A DNA stretch of 64,000 bases from JAPPLB01 sp965204095. GTDB taxonomy: Bacteria; Acidobacteriota; Terriglobia; Bryobacterales; UBA6623. Below are positions 58,122 to 64,000 of the stretch, one piece after another; the first letter of the stretch is position 1, and every line of letters begins with the position of its first letter. The translations under genes and the position numbers were made by a program. A model generated the notes under the pieces. The model did not search any database, was not told the DNA's origin, and saw only the letters and a list, made by a program, of their open reading frames with translations. Where the stretch lies: assembly GCA_965204095.1 (NCBI GenBank), contig OZ241991.1:682001-746000 (forward strand), given 5' to 3'.

Positions 58122-58170
58122 GGGTGTGGAGCTTTCCGCTCACTACGGTACGGCGGAAAGCGGAGAACCC
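58122..58170 (-). promoter_or_regulatory. Leader hairpin H4
   Basis: 49 nt. On the minus strand a CCUCCUG just 5' of the structure is fully complementary to the CAGGAGG that holds the ribosome site of the 57422-58096 gene. Confidence 0.88.
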
Positions 58171-58182
58171 GCATCAGGAGGG

Positions 58183-58800
58183 TCAGGATGGAGGCGCGAA
58201 GCGGGTCGGGGGAATCGACTTGGAGTGAACGAGGTAGTCGTTGTTGTCGAAGGGATCGTAGGCGAGGATCTCGGCGGCGCTCCAGGGGCAGTCGGCGGGG
58301 AGTTGCCGCTCCCAATTGACGTTGCCGTAGCGCATCGAGAGGGTGTGAACCGCGCCGCTGCGGGCGCCCTGCCAGGCGAAGCGGATCATGTCGCGGAGAA
58401 ACATCGTGATCGAGGGGTTGTCGCGAAGCAGCGACTGGATCATGAAGCGCTGGTTGCGAAGATCGTCGAGCAGGCTCGGCCGCTGGCGGCCGTTGACGGT
58501 CGGAGAAGAACAGAGGATCAGAAGGGTATTCATCACTTCGCGCAAGTGGAAGCGGCCTTCCCGGAGCAGGCCGAGGGCCTGGTCCATGAAGATGGCGATG
58601 ATGACGTTGATCTCGGCCTTGTCGATCTCGCCGCGTTCGAGGCGGCCGGCCTGCTGCAGCATCCAGGCGAAAACGTCGGAGTTGGAAAGGTCTTGCTGGT
58701 CGGACTGGGTGAGCTGCTTGAGAAGCGGCTTGGTGGCGCGGTCCCAAAGCTGATGATCGAGGGTTTCGAGAGAGAGGTTGGAGTGGGGTTGATCGGTCAT
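58183..58800 (-). CDS. DUF29-related protein, paralogue
   Basis: 205 residues. SDVFAWMLQQAGRLERGEID, INVIIAIFMDQAL, LLRDNPSITMFLRDMIRFAW and LPADCPWSAAEILAYDP align in order with the previous gene (for example LLRNNPSMKPFVPAMVDFAW). The unit is monocistronic, behind hairpin H5. Confidence 0.78.
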   Translation of the reverse strand: MTDQPHSNLSLETLDHQLWDRATKPLLKQLTQSDQQDLSNSDVFAWMLQQAGRLERGEIDKAEINVIIAIFMDQALGLLREGRFHLREVMNTLLILCSSPTVNGRQRPSLLDDLRNQRFMIQSLLRDNPSITMFLRDMIRFAWQGARSGAVHTLSMRYGNVNWERQLPADCPWSAAEILAYDPFDNNDYLVHSKSIPPTRFAPPS

Positions 58801-58827
58801 GATGTGTCGTGAGCCTCTTGGCAGTAA

Positions 58828-58876
58828 GGGTTGGGAGCTTTCCGCTCGCCGGCGACTGGCGGAAAGCGGAGAACCC
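58828..58876 (-). promoter_or_regulatory. Leader hairpin H5
   Basis: 49 nt, stem at 58837-58845 and 58859-58867, loop TCGCCGGCGACTG on +. It precedes the 58183-58800 gene. Confidence 0.88.
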
Positions 58877-58908
58877 GGCCCATAGGGGTGGGGGATGGGA
58901 GTTGAAAG

Positions 58909-59421
58909 CTAGTCGAGCTTCTCGACCTCGCGCAGCTCCGGGATGATGGCTTCGAGGGAAGCCAGGTGAAGGTCTAACTCTTCCCAGGAATCGAAGTCGT
59001 CGTGCAGCGGTTCGGGAAGCTCGTTCAGGGCGAGCTCGGTGGAGAGGCTGGGGCGGTCGGAATAGAACTTGATGAAGGCGTAGACCCACTCGCCGCAGCG
59101 CATGGCTTCGAGGGCCATGAGCTTTTCGTGCATCTCGTGGGTGAACATCGAGGGGCGAATGTCGAACGTAGGCAGGAACTGAAGAGTGCCGGCCATGAAA
59201 GCGCCGGCGAGGCAGACCAGGCAGGGCTGGTCGGGAAGAGTGGTGTGCCATTCTTCCGAGCAGGGAACGTAGCGCTTGCGGTCGAGGCCGCGGGCGTCGG
59301 CGATGGCGGCTGTGAGGAAGTCGGCCATGGAATTGAAGATAGGACTGAAATCTTCGGGGAGAATGTCGTAATGCACGTCGCCGGAAAGGTCGCTGACGGG
59401 GCGTTTGTCGTTCAACGGCAT
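58909..59421 (-). CDS. Paralogous accessory protein P2 (unknown)
   Basis: 170 residues with AGGAGG before the ATG. It shares LTAAIADARGLDR, CLVCLAGAFMAGTL, LMALEAMRCGEWVYAF and EELDLHLASLEAIIPELREV with P1 (56572). A 30-residue acidic N-terminal extension is specific to this copy. Unknown role. Confidence 0.78.
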   Translation of the reverse strand: MPLNDKRPVSDLSGDVHYDILPEDFSPIFNSMADFLTAAIADARGLDRKRYVPCSEEWHTTLPDQPCLVCLAGAFMAGTLQFLPTFDIRPSMFTHEMHEKLMALEAMRCGEWVYAFIKFYSDRPSLSTELALNELPEPLHDDFDSWEELDLHLASLEAIIPELREVEKLD

Positions 59422-59445
59422 GATGAGATTGCCTCCTGGCGGTAA

Positions 59446-59494
59446 GGGTCGGGAGCTTTCCGCTCGCCCGTGACTGGCGGAAAGCGGAGAACCC
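59446..59494 (-). promoter_or_regulatory. Leader hairpin H6
   Basis: 49 nt. The minus-strand sequence 5' of it (CCCCCUGGC) can pair with GCCAGGAGG at the ribosome site, with one C-A mismatch, which would bury the site in the base of the structure. Confidence 0.88.
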
Positions 59495-59547
59495 GGCCAG
59501 GGGGGGCAGAGCGATGTGAGGGAGCGTGGACGGTGAGCAGCAAGGGC

Positions 59548-59751
59548 TCAATCGGGGTCTATCTCGTAGGTGTAGAAACGCCGGCGAGCTTCGCGTTCCC
59601 TGCGCCGCTTGGCGGCCGGGAAGAAGTGGTCCTCGACCACTTGGGCGACGTGCTTTTCGACGGAGACGCCTTGCTGGCGGCTGGCCTCCTCGATGCGCTC
59701 GAAGAGCCGTGGATTGCACTGGAAGCTGATGGTTTTCTCGGTGTTCGGCAT
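59548..59751 (-). CDS. Small DNA-binding-like protein
   Basis: 67 residues. TISFQCNPRLFERIEEASRQ and GVSVEKHVAQVVEDHFF give a strand-helix-helix pattern of ribbon-helix-helix repressors, followed by a basic tail (KRRREREARRRF). It starts 25 nt after the gene 59776-60006 and is probably cotranscribed with it. It is a candidate regulator of the element. Confidence 0.65.
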   Translation of the reverse strand: MPNTEKTISFQCNPRLFERIEEASRQQGVSVEKHVAQVVEDHFFPAAKRRREREARRRFYTYEIDPD

Positions 59752-59775
59752 GGTTAGAGAGTAGAGGCGGAGTGG

Positions 59776-60006
59776 CTAGAGGGGAACCCAATCGGGCCTG
59801 TGATCTTCGGCGCAGTCGAGGCAGAACACCTCGCCTTTCACAATGTTGTATTCGAAGCGCTGGGTTTCGGCGTCCCAATAGGCGGTGGCTTCGAAGGTGA
59901 TATTGTAGCCGCGGCAGTTGGCGCAGACCGGCTTCTCGGGGGAGTCGTCGTCCTCACGCTGCGCCAGGGGCGCGAGGTTGAGCTCGACGGTAGGGGAGAG
60001 TGACAT
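59776..60006 (-). CDS. Small zinc-ribbon protein
   Basis: 76 residues. CANCRGYNITF and CLDCAEDHRPDWV form two CxxC pairs 36 residues apart with beta-rich sequence between, a zinc-ribbon-like arrangement. Strong AGGAGGAA before the ATG. It is first gene behind hairpin H7. Confidence 0.7.
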   Translation of the reverse strand: MSLSPTVELNLAPLAQREDDDSPEKPVCANCRGYNITFEATAYWDAETQRFEYNIVKGEVFCLDCAEDHRPDWVPL

Positions 60007-60030
60007 GAAAGGCTTCCTCCTGATGAGTAA

Positions 60031-60079
60031 GGGTGTGGAGCTTTCCGCTCACCCGTACCTGGCGGAAAGCGGAGCAGCC
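60031..60079 (-). promoter_or_regulatory. Leader hairpin H7
   Basis: 49 nt. The outer arm is AGCC instead of ACCC, so the outer pairing is weaker here. UUCCUCC upstream on the minus strand is complementary to GGAGGAA at the ribosome site. Confidence 0.85.
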
Positions 60080-60165
60080 GTCGAAGGGAGGAACGGGATT
60101 TACCTGCAGGGAAGCTGATCTGGAATGAAAACGTGAGCAAGCGCGGCAGCTCGAGCGCGCGAAAA

Positions 60166-60198
60166 GGCCCTGGGGCATCGATTGGATGCGCCAGGGCC
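60166..60198 (-). terminator. Rho-independent terminator after the 61185-60217 unit
   Basis: Stem GGCCCTGG/CCAGGGCC with a 17-nt loop, followed on the minus strand by TTTTC. It lies 19 nt after the stop of the 60217-60555 gene. Confidence 0.65.
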
Positions 60199-60216
60199 AG
60201 GTGCTTGCTGGAAGTG

Positions 60217-60555
60217 TCAGTTGGAGGCTTCGGCGCCGGGGGCGCGCTTGCAGCCCATGGCGGCGAGCATGGCGAGAAGGATGCTGCGCTCGTTCTCGTA
60301 AAGCTCCTGGACATGGTCGGGATCGGAGTCTGTCTCGACGCCCCAAACGCCGGGGCTGTCGAAGCGCTGGGCGATGACGTGGCCCTTGTGGCCGATGCCG
60401 ATGAGGACCGTGCAGGATGCACGGACGCCCATGAATCCGAAGTCGCCGTTGCGCGACTGGCGCAAGCGGTCCTCGAATCCTTCCTGCTCCAGGTAGGAGG
60501 TATCGGGGCAGGGATCGGGCAGGGTTTCCATGACGATCTCTTCGTGAACGATCAT
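60217..60555 (-). CDS. Hypothetical protein, third gene of the H8 unit
   Basis: 112 residues with AAGGAGA before the ATG. GDFGFMGVRASCTVLIGIGH and KGHVIAQRFDSPGVWGVETD suggest a compact alpha/beta fold. EYENERSILLAML-like helices follow. Its ATG overlaps the previous stop by 4 nt. I cannot name the family; similar proteins occur on plasmids. Confidence 0.65.
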   Translation of the reverse strand: MIVHEEIVMETLPDPCPDTSYLEQEGFEDRLRQSRNGDFGFMGVRASCTVLIGIGHKGHVIAQRFDSPGVWGVETDSDPDHVQELYENERSILLAMLAAMGCKRAPGAEASN

Positions 60556-60845
60556 GCTGATTCTCCTTGGTCATGCGGGGTGTGAGGTTGAGAGTCAGCC
60601 TCCTGGGTACGCGCGTCCTCGCGGCGTATCCACTCGGTTTCGGAAATCCAGTAATGGAAGTCGGCGCAAACGTACTCCGGCTCGCCGGCGCCGTCGTGGG
60701 GTATGAAGCGCTGCGAGTCGGTCCGGCAGTCGCCCCAAAAGTCTTCACGGTGGTAACAATCGCAGCACCCGCACTCGATCATCGAGACCTTCGCCTCCGG
60801 ATCGAGAGCCTTGCCGGCTCGGATGAAGTGCAACGAATCGGACAT
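60552..60845 (-). CDS. Cys-rich hypothetical protein, second gene of the H8 unit
   Basis: 97 residues from ATG 60845. The cluster CGCCDCYHREDFWGDC plus a later Cys suggests a metal site. The second half has FHYWISETEWIRRED. It lies 4 nt after the preceding stop and overlaps the next start, so it is translationally coupled. Confidence 0.65.
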   Translation of the reverse strand: MSDSLHFIRAGKALDPEAKVSMIECGCCDCYHREDFWGDCRTDSQRFIPHDGAGEPEYVCADFHYWISETEWIRREDARTQEADSQPHTPHDQGESA

Positions 60846-60849
60846 GGAG

Positions 60850-61185
60850 CTATCGCCTCGCTTTCTCAAGGGCTTCGGCGAAGCGCTTGGCGGAACGGCG
60901 CTGGATGATCCGGAGCTGGTGGACCGGATCGCCGGGGAACTTCGCCCGTTCGTAGATGCTCTGCAGCTCGCGGTACAGTTCGGCGTACTCGCCGGGCTTC
61001 GCCGGCCGGGTCGCGGAGAGCACGTGCTCCATCGTCGCGCCGCCGTGCTGGCCGACGTGCGCATAGCAGGTGACGAAGCAGCCGTTGCGGTCGTGGGGCT
61101 CGTGGGGGAACACCGCGAGGATCTCGCCGCTCTTGTCGCGGTACTTGCGAAACATCACGTCAACGGTCTGGGGTTGGGCTTTCAA
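60850..61185 (-). CDS. Conserved phage/plasmid-type hypothetical protein, first gene of the H8 unit
   Basis: 111 residues from TTG 61185, with AGGAGG 9 nt upstream. VMFRKYRDKSGEILAVFPHE, then GCFVTCYAHVGQHGGATMEH and the PGEYAELYRELQSIYERAKF helix. I recall this FP-E...C-Y-HVGQH pattern from many phages and plasmids, with no assigned function. Confidence 0.72.
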   Translation of the reverse strand: MKAQPQTVDVMFRKYRDKSGEILAVFPHEPHDRNGCFVTCYAHVGQHGGATMEHVLSATRPAKPGEYAELYRELQSIYERAKFPGDPVHQLRIIQRRSAKRFAEALEKARR

Positions 61186-61208
61186 TGCTGGAGTCCTCCT
61201 TCGGGAAT

Positions 61209-61257
61209 GGGTTTGGAGCTTTCCGCTCACTGATCCCCGGCGGAAAGCGGAGAACCC
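61209..61257 (-). promoter_or_regulatory. Leader hairpin H8
   Basis: 49 nt. The 5' flank CUUCCUUCG (minus strand) pairs over nine consecutive positions with CGAAGGAGG, the ribosome site of the TTG-started gene. The paired bases differ from the other copies on both sides, so pairing is kept while sequence changes. Confidence 0.9.
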
Positions 61258-61304
61258 GTCGAAGGAAGAGGCCTGATCGGACTCGACGAAAGAAGGCGAA
61301 GAGA

Positions 61305-61330
61305 TTCCCCGCCGCGGGCGCGGCGGGGAA
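61305..61330 (-). terminator. GC-rich inverted repeat after the 61340-61876 gene
   Basis: TTCCCCGCCGC-GGGC-GCGGCGGGGAA, an 11-bp perfect stem and 4-nt loop, starting 9 nt after the stop. The terminal AA/TT and following TC-rich stretch make it a plausible terminator. Confidence 0.6.
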
Positions 61331-61339
61331 GCAAGGGAG

Positions 61340-61876
61340 TCAGGCGGCCTCGCCGGCGGGCTCGCGGACTTCCCAGACGTGGCGGTTGCCGAGCATCTGC
61401 TTAGCGAGCCGGCTGGCGAGATAGGACTTGGATTCGAGAATCCACATCCGCACCTTGCTGTCGGGCCAGTTCGGCGGTTCGCACGACTGGTAGTTGAGGC
61501 AGCTGAGGTACTCGCAGGCCTCGGCGTGGGAGTAGCGGCGCGGCTCGGCGGAACGGCAGTCGCGAAGGTAGTCGCTGACGGTGTAGCCCTCGTCGAAGCA
61601 GGCTGCGTTGATGTCGCTGACGCCTTCGGGGTGATCGACGCCGCTGGTGTCCCAGCCGGCGTCGTCGAGCTGGTTGAGGATGGAGCTGAAGATCGAGGCG
61701 CAGGCGCGGCGGCCTTCCGGGCCGTAGCGGAAGGCGACGCTGATGACGTTCGCCATGGCGAGGTCCATGCGAACGTCAGTGTCGCTGGGCGGTTTCTTGT
61801 CGAAATGGAAGATGATCTCCCGGATGATCTTGGCGCACGTGGCGATGTGCGCCGGGGTGACTACGTAAGCACTCAT
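61340..61876 (-). CDS. Hypothetical protein behind hairpin H9
   Basis: 178 residues with AGGAGG before the ATG. The helical N-terminal half (IATCAKIIREIIFHF, DLAMANVISVAFRYGPEGRR) is followed by NQLDDAGWDTSGVDHPEG and a Cys/Tyr-rich C-terminal half (HAEACEYLSCLNYQSCEPPN). I recognise no family. Confidence 0.68.
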   Translation of the reverse strand: MSAYVVTPAHIATCAKIIREIIFHFDKKPPSDTDVRMDLAMANVISVAFRYGPEGRRACASIFSSILNQLDDAGWDTSGVDHPEGVSDINAACFDEGYTVSDYLRDCRSAEPRRYSHAEACEYLSCLNYQSCEPPNWPDSKVRMWILESKSYLASRLAKQMLGNRHVWEVREPAGEAA

Positions 61877-61899
61877 GAAGGGTGTCCTCCTGTCGGTTG

Positions 61900-61948
61900 G
61901 GGTTGGGAGCTTTCCGCTCGCTCGTATCTGGCGGAAAGCGGATAACCC
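61900..61948 (-). promoter_or_regulatory. Leader hairpin H9
   Basis: 49 nt. CCCCCUGUCG (minus strand, 5' flank) pairs with CGACAGGAGG at the ribosome site except for one C-A. Confidence 0.88.
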
Positions 61949-62013
61949 GCGACAGGGGGATCGGGAGAACCGGGCGGCAGACGGTACGCAGCCCCGGAGA
62001 AGGGGACGGCGGC

Positions 62014-62271
62014 CTAGCGGCCGCCGCTGCGGAGTGAAGAGAAGGCGTCGCAGAAGTCGCGGACGGTTGCGGTGTGATCGCAATGGCGGCACTGCGCGAT
62101 GCTGGCGTCGTCCCATTCGGTATCGCAATCGACTTCTTCGGTGCCGCGACGGGTGAGCAGGACCGTAACGGTGGCCTGGATGTGAATGCGGTCGTCGCGT
62201 CGGCAGCCGGGGCAGATCATTTCCCATTCTTCCGATACCGAGCTGGGGGAAACGATGACGATGTTGGGCAT
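62014..62271 (-). CDS. Small zinc-ribbon protein behind hairpin H10
   Basis: 85 residues from ATG 62271 (GGAGG upstream). WEMICPGCRRDDRIHIQATV, then CRHCDHTATVRDFCDAF: two CxxC pairs flanking a beta-rich middle, a classical zinc-ribbon layout. Unknown target. Confidence 0.7.
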   Translation of the reverse strand: MPNIVIVSPSSVSEEWEMICPGCRRDDRIHIQATVTVLLTRRGTEEVDCDTEWDDASIAQCRHCDHTATVRDFCDAFSSLRSGGR

Positions 62272-62293
62272 GCTGGAATCCTCCGGGATGTAA

Positions 62294-62342
62294 GGGTTGG
62301 GAGCTTTCCGCTCGCCCGTACCTGGCGGAAAGCGGAGAACCC
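62294..62342 (-). promoter_or_regulatory. Leader hairpin H10
   Basis: 49 nt with loop TCGCCCGTACCTG on +. GAUG in the 5' flank pairs with CAUC next to the ribosome site; the pairing does not reach the site itself. Confidence 0.86.
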
Positions 62343-62713
62343 TCATCATGGTCCGGATTGCGGCAGGAATCGAGCGCTGGGGGATCGTGCGCAGCGTCTC
62401 TGACGGCGGAAACCGAGGCAAGAGCAGACGCCGCAGGCGTCGTCTGCGCTGTCTTGAAAACGGAATCAGAGCAATGCGCGATCGAGCACCGCTTCGGGGC
62501 GCGAAAGCCGGGCGACGGTCCACAAGATATAGCTGTCCGCGGTGCCGGCGCGGCCCAAGATGTTGGGGTGCCGCGATCTCATCGAGCGCTGGATGTGGGG
62601 TTGCGAATGGGGCAGCACCATCCGGATCCGCCTCGAATCCGGGGGTGCTGGGGGTCCGGTGACTCGCGGATCGCCGCGTCAGCGGCCTCGCAGCGAGGGT
62701 TTTTCGGCGAGAA
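62343..62713. other. 370 bp without a supportable gene
   Basis: Arg/Cys-rich plus-strand and Pro/Arg-rich minus-strand frames only. It contains a short dyad GACGCCGCAGGCGTC near 62430. No ribosome site precedes any frame. Confidence 0.45.
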
Positions 62714-62737
62714 GTCCCGCCGCACGTGCGGCGGGAC
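62714..62737 (-). terminator. Perfect 24-bp palindrome after the 62748-63143 gene
   Basis: GTCCCGCCGCAC then its exact complement, 10 nt after the stop codon on the minus strand. A T-poor tail makes it an atypical terminator, but similar GC palindromes end other units of this element. Confidence 0.55.
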
Positions 62738-62747
62738 GTGAACAGAG

Positions 62748-63143
62748 TTAGGCTGCGGCCGGTTCGATGTTGCCGGCCTGCTGGCGGTGGACGTTGGGCT
62801 TGACCTTCACGATCGCGATGCGGTCGGTCCGGAAGCGGACTTCGTCGATCACGCCGGTCCAGGAGCCGCCCTGGTCGGTGACGGCCTCGATGGCCTCGCC
62901 GATCAGGTTCTCCGGCAGCTTCGCCGCGTTGCCGGCGTAGAAGGCTCCGATCTCGCCTTCCTCCAGCACGGCTTGCTTCCAGCCCTTGATGACGCTCGGG
63001 GGGAGCTGTACGGCGACGGCTTCCTCCAGCGTGCGGCGCATCCACTCGGAAAGGCTGAGGCCGTAGTTCTTGCCGGCCTCGACCATGCGGTTGAGCAGCT
63101 TGCGGTCGCAGCGGAAGCTGGCGGTGGTCTTGGTGCTTCGCAT
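62748..63143 (-). CDS. Ribbon-helix-helix N-terminal protein behind hairpin H11
   Basis: 131 residues from ATG 63143. TASFRCDRKLLNRMVEAGKN and YGLSLSEWMRRTLEEAVAVQ form a strand-helix-helix DNA-binding pattern. The C-terminal beta-rich domain (SWTGVIDEVRFRTDRIAIVK) may sense or dimerise. It is a candidate transcriptional regulator of the element. Confidence 0.7.
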   Translation of the reverse strand: MRSTKTTASFRCDRKLLNRMVEAGKNYGLSLSEWMRRTLEEAVAVQLPPSVIKGWKQAVLEEGEIGAFYAGNAAKLPENLIGEAIEAVTDQGGSWTGVIDEVRFRTDRIAIVKVKPNVHRQQAGNIEPAAA

Positions 63144-63169
63144 GATGTTATGGTCCTCCTGTCTGTAAC

Positions 63170-63219
63170 GGGTTCGGAGCTTTTCGCTCACCTGGGGACG
63201 GCGAAAAGCGCGAGAACCC
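63170..63219 (-). promoter_or_regulatory. Leader hairpin H11 with compensatory change
   Basis: The stem is GCTTTTCGC/GCGAAAAGC instead of GCTTTCCGC/GCGGAAAGC: one pair has changed on both sides. The loop is still 13 nt. One extra base makes the span 50 nt. GUCCCCCUG in the 5' flank pairs with CAGGAGGAC at the ribosome site with one mismatch. Confidence 0.9.
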
Positions 63220-63236
63220 GCGTCAGGGGGACGAGG

Positions 63237-63497
63237 TTAGTCTCGGATGAGCTCGAAGCAGGAGCAACAGGCTTCGGGGTAGTCGGCGGGCTCGCTGACC
63301 GCGAAAACGACTCCGGCCTCGTTGCCCTCCCGGTCCTTGATGGTTTCTGGAATCCCGTGCTGGTCGTGCGGAGCACTGAGCAGCGCCAGGGCGTACTTTG
63401 ATCCGTGGATCATCTTGAAGTATTCGCGGGCGCAGTCGGGACAGTACAGGTCGGCGTCGGCGGTGTAGGCGATGATCGAGTCGGCTCTTTGCGGCAT
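63237..63497 (-). CDS. Small zinc-binding-like protein behind hairpin H12
   Basis: 86 residues with AGGAGG before the ATG. CPDCAREYFKMIHGSKYALA near the N-terminus and CCSCFELIRD at the end provide four cysteines. The middle (IKDREGNEAGVVFAVSEPAD) is beta-rich. Unknown function. Confidence 0.68.
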   Translation of the reverse strand: MPQRADSIIAYTADADLYCPDCAREYFKMIHGSKYALALLSAPHDQHGIPETIKDREGNEAGVVFAVSEPADYPEACCSCFELIRD

Positions 63498-63518
63498 TGG
63501 TGAAACCTCCTGTTGGAC

Positions 63519-63567
63519 GGGTGGGGAGCTTTCCGCTCACCCGTACCTGGCGGAAAGCGGAGAACCC
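63519..63567 (-). promoter_or_regulatory. Leader hairpin H12
   Basis: 49 nt; the outer arm is extended here to GACGGGT/ACCCGTC (7 bp). The loop is identical to that of H7. Confidence 0.88.
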
Positions 63568-63674
63568 GTCGCGAGCGAGGGTGAGGGTGAAGCAACGCGC
63601 AGCCAGGGCAAGCCGGGCGAGCCTCCAGGGCTGGGGCCCGCGCCGGCGCCGCAGGTCGAAACCAGAGGTCGAGG

Positions 63675-63977
63675 TTACGAGTTGTTGAGGGCTTTCAGCT
63701 CCTCACAGACTTCAGCATGGGTGCGCTGGTCGCGGATCATGCGGTCCTCGATGCGCTTGAGTTTGGCGAGGAGCGTCTTGCGCCTCCGGCGCCGTTCGCC
63801 TTCGGGGGTTCCCCGGGTCTTGGCTTCATAGCGCTTGTTCTGACACGACCGGCAGACTTGAGAGCGAGGGCCGCTCTTGTACCAGTCGTTGTCGAAAAGG
63901 GTTCCACAGTCTTCGCAGGGGATCGGGTCGGGCGCCCACCTGGGGCGTTCAACGTCGGGATCGAAGAGTTTGCTCAT
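63675..63977 (-). CDS. Small zinc-binding, basic protein
   Basis: 100 residues from ATG 63977 (GGAG upstream). CEDCGTLFDNDW and CRSCQNKRYEAK give two CxxC pairs 20 residues apart, a compact zinc finger, followed by a long basic helix (ERRRRRKTLLAKLKRIEDRM). It may bind nucleic acid. The 23 bases upstream to the window end are too short to show whether a leader hairpin precedes it. Confidence 0.7.
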   Translation of the reverse strand: MSKLFDPDVERPRWAPDPIPCEDCGTLFDNDWYKSGPRSQVCRSCQNKRYEAKTRGTPEGERRRRRKTLLAKLKRIEDRMIRDQRTHAEVCEELKALNNS

Positions 63978-64000
63978 GAGCGGGCTCCAAGTGCTCTGAC

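Noticed and set aside
57422..59878. An 818-codon minus-strand frame
   Set aside because: Only the last 224 codons (from 58096) have a ribosome site and family resemblance. The rest crosses two leader hairpins and two other well-supported genes in a different frame.
47173..63567. The repeated hairpins as Rho-independent terminators of the preceding units
   Set aside because: No T-run follows in either direction, they lie next to the ribosome site of the downstream gene, and separate GC palindromes already sit after several genes.

Overview
The window looks like a chromosomal stretch of a GC-rich Gram-negative-type bacterium followed by a large integrated mobile element. My best guess for the host is Acidobacteriota. 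The hints are a zinc-ribbon insertion near the N-terminus of RpoB, the futalosine menaquinone genes mqnA/mqnC, a long Lhr helicase, an agmatine deiminase/N-carbamoylputrescine amidase pair and an FG-GAP repeat protein. This is inference, not proof.

Left part (1-17.4 kb): the universal transcription/translation block tuf(end)-rpmG-tRNA-Trp-secE-nusG-rplK-rplA-rplJ-rplL-rpoB-rpoC, then dnaG and the primary sigma factor rpoD, all on +. Middle (17.6-41.8 kb): an ABC exporter operon (lipoprotein, FtsX-type permease, ATPase), ruvX-mltG-small gene, lhr, hemL, mqnA-mqnC, a repeat-rich 1.5 kb stretch, a DUF4160/DUF2442/DprA-like cluster, an N-acyl-D-amino-acid deacylase, an FG-GAP protein and aguB-aguA. 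Almost every non-operonic gap here is occupied by one of two families of short non-coding elements flanked by TA. Family A is about 183 bp with GCCTGCATTTCTCACCA ends. Family B is 266 bp with CAGCCCGTGTCAAAAGTC ends. A third relic family (C) is also present. One A copy sits inside a B copy with an exact TA duplication. One B copy has fused 90 codons onto the end of mqnA, and several copies supply the stop codon of the neighbouring gene.

Right part (41.9-64 kb, continuing past the window): an integrated plasmid- or ICE-like element. It starts with a tyrosine integrase translationally coupled to a serine resolvase. It carries an orphan DNA methyltransferase, an omega-like RNA polymerase subunit, two copies each of a membrane-anchored SNase cassette and a ParA/ribbon-helix-helix partition cassette (each with a ten-unit 8-bp TGCA-phased array), and about 20 small genes on the minus strand.

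The most striking signal is a 49-nt hairpin (9-bp stem, 13-nt loop, outer GGGT/ACCC arms). It occurs 12 times, each time directly upstream of the Shine-Dalgarno of the first gene of a minus-strand unit and never inside a unit. In several copies the base of the structure can pair with the Shine-Dalgarno itself, and one copy carries a compensatory base-pair change. I read it as a candidate undescribed cis-regulatory RNA (or operator) family controlling a whole accessory-gene regulon.
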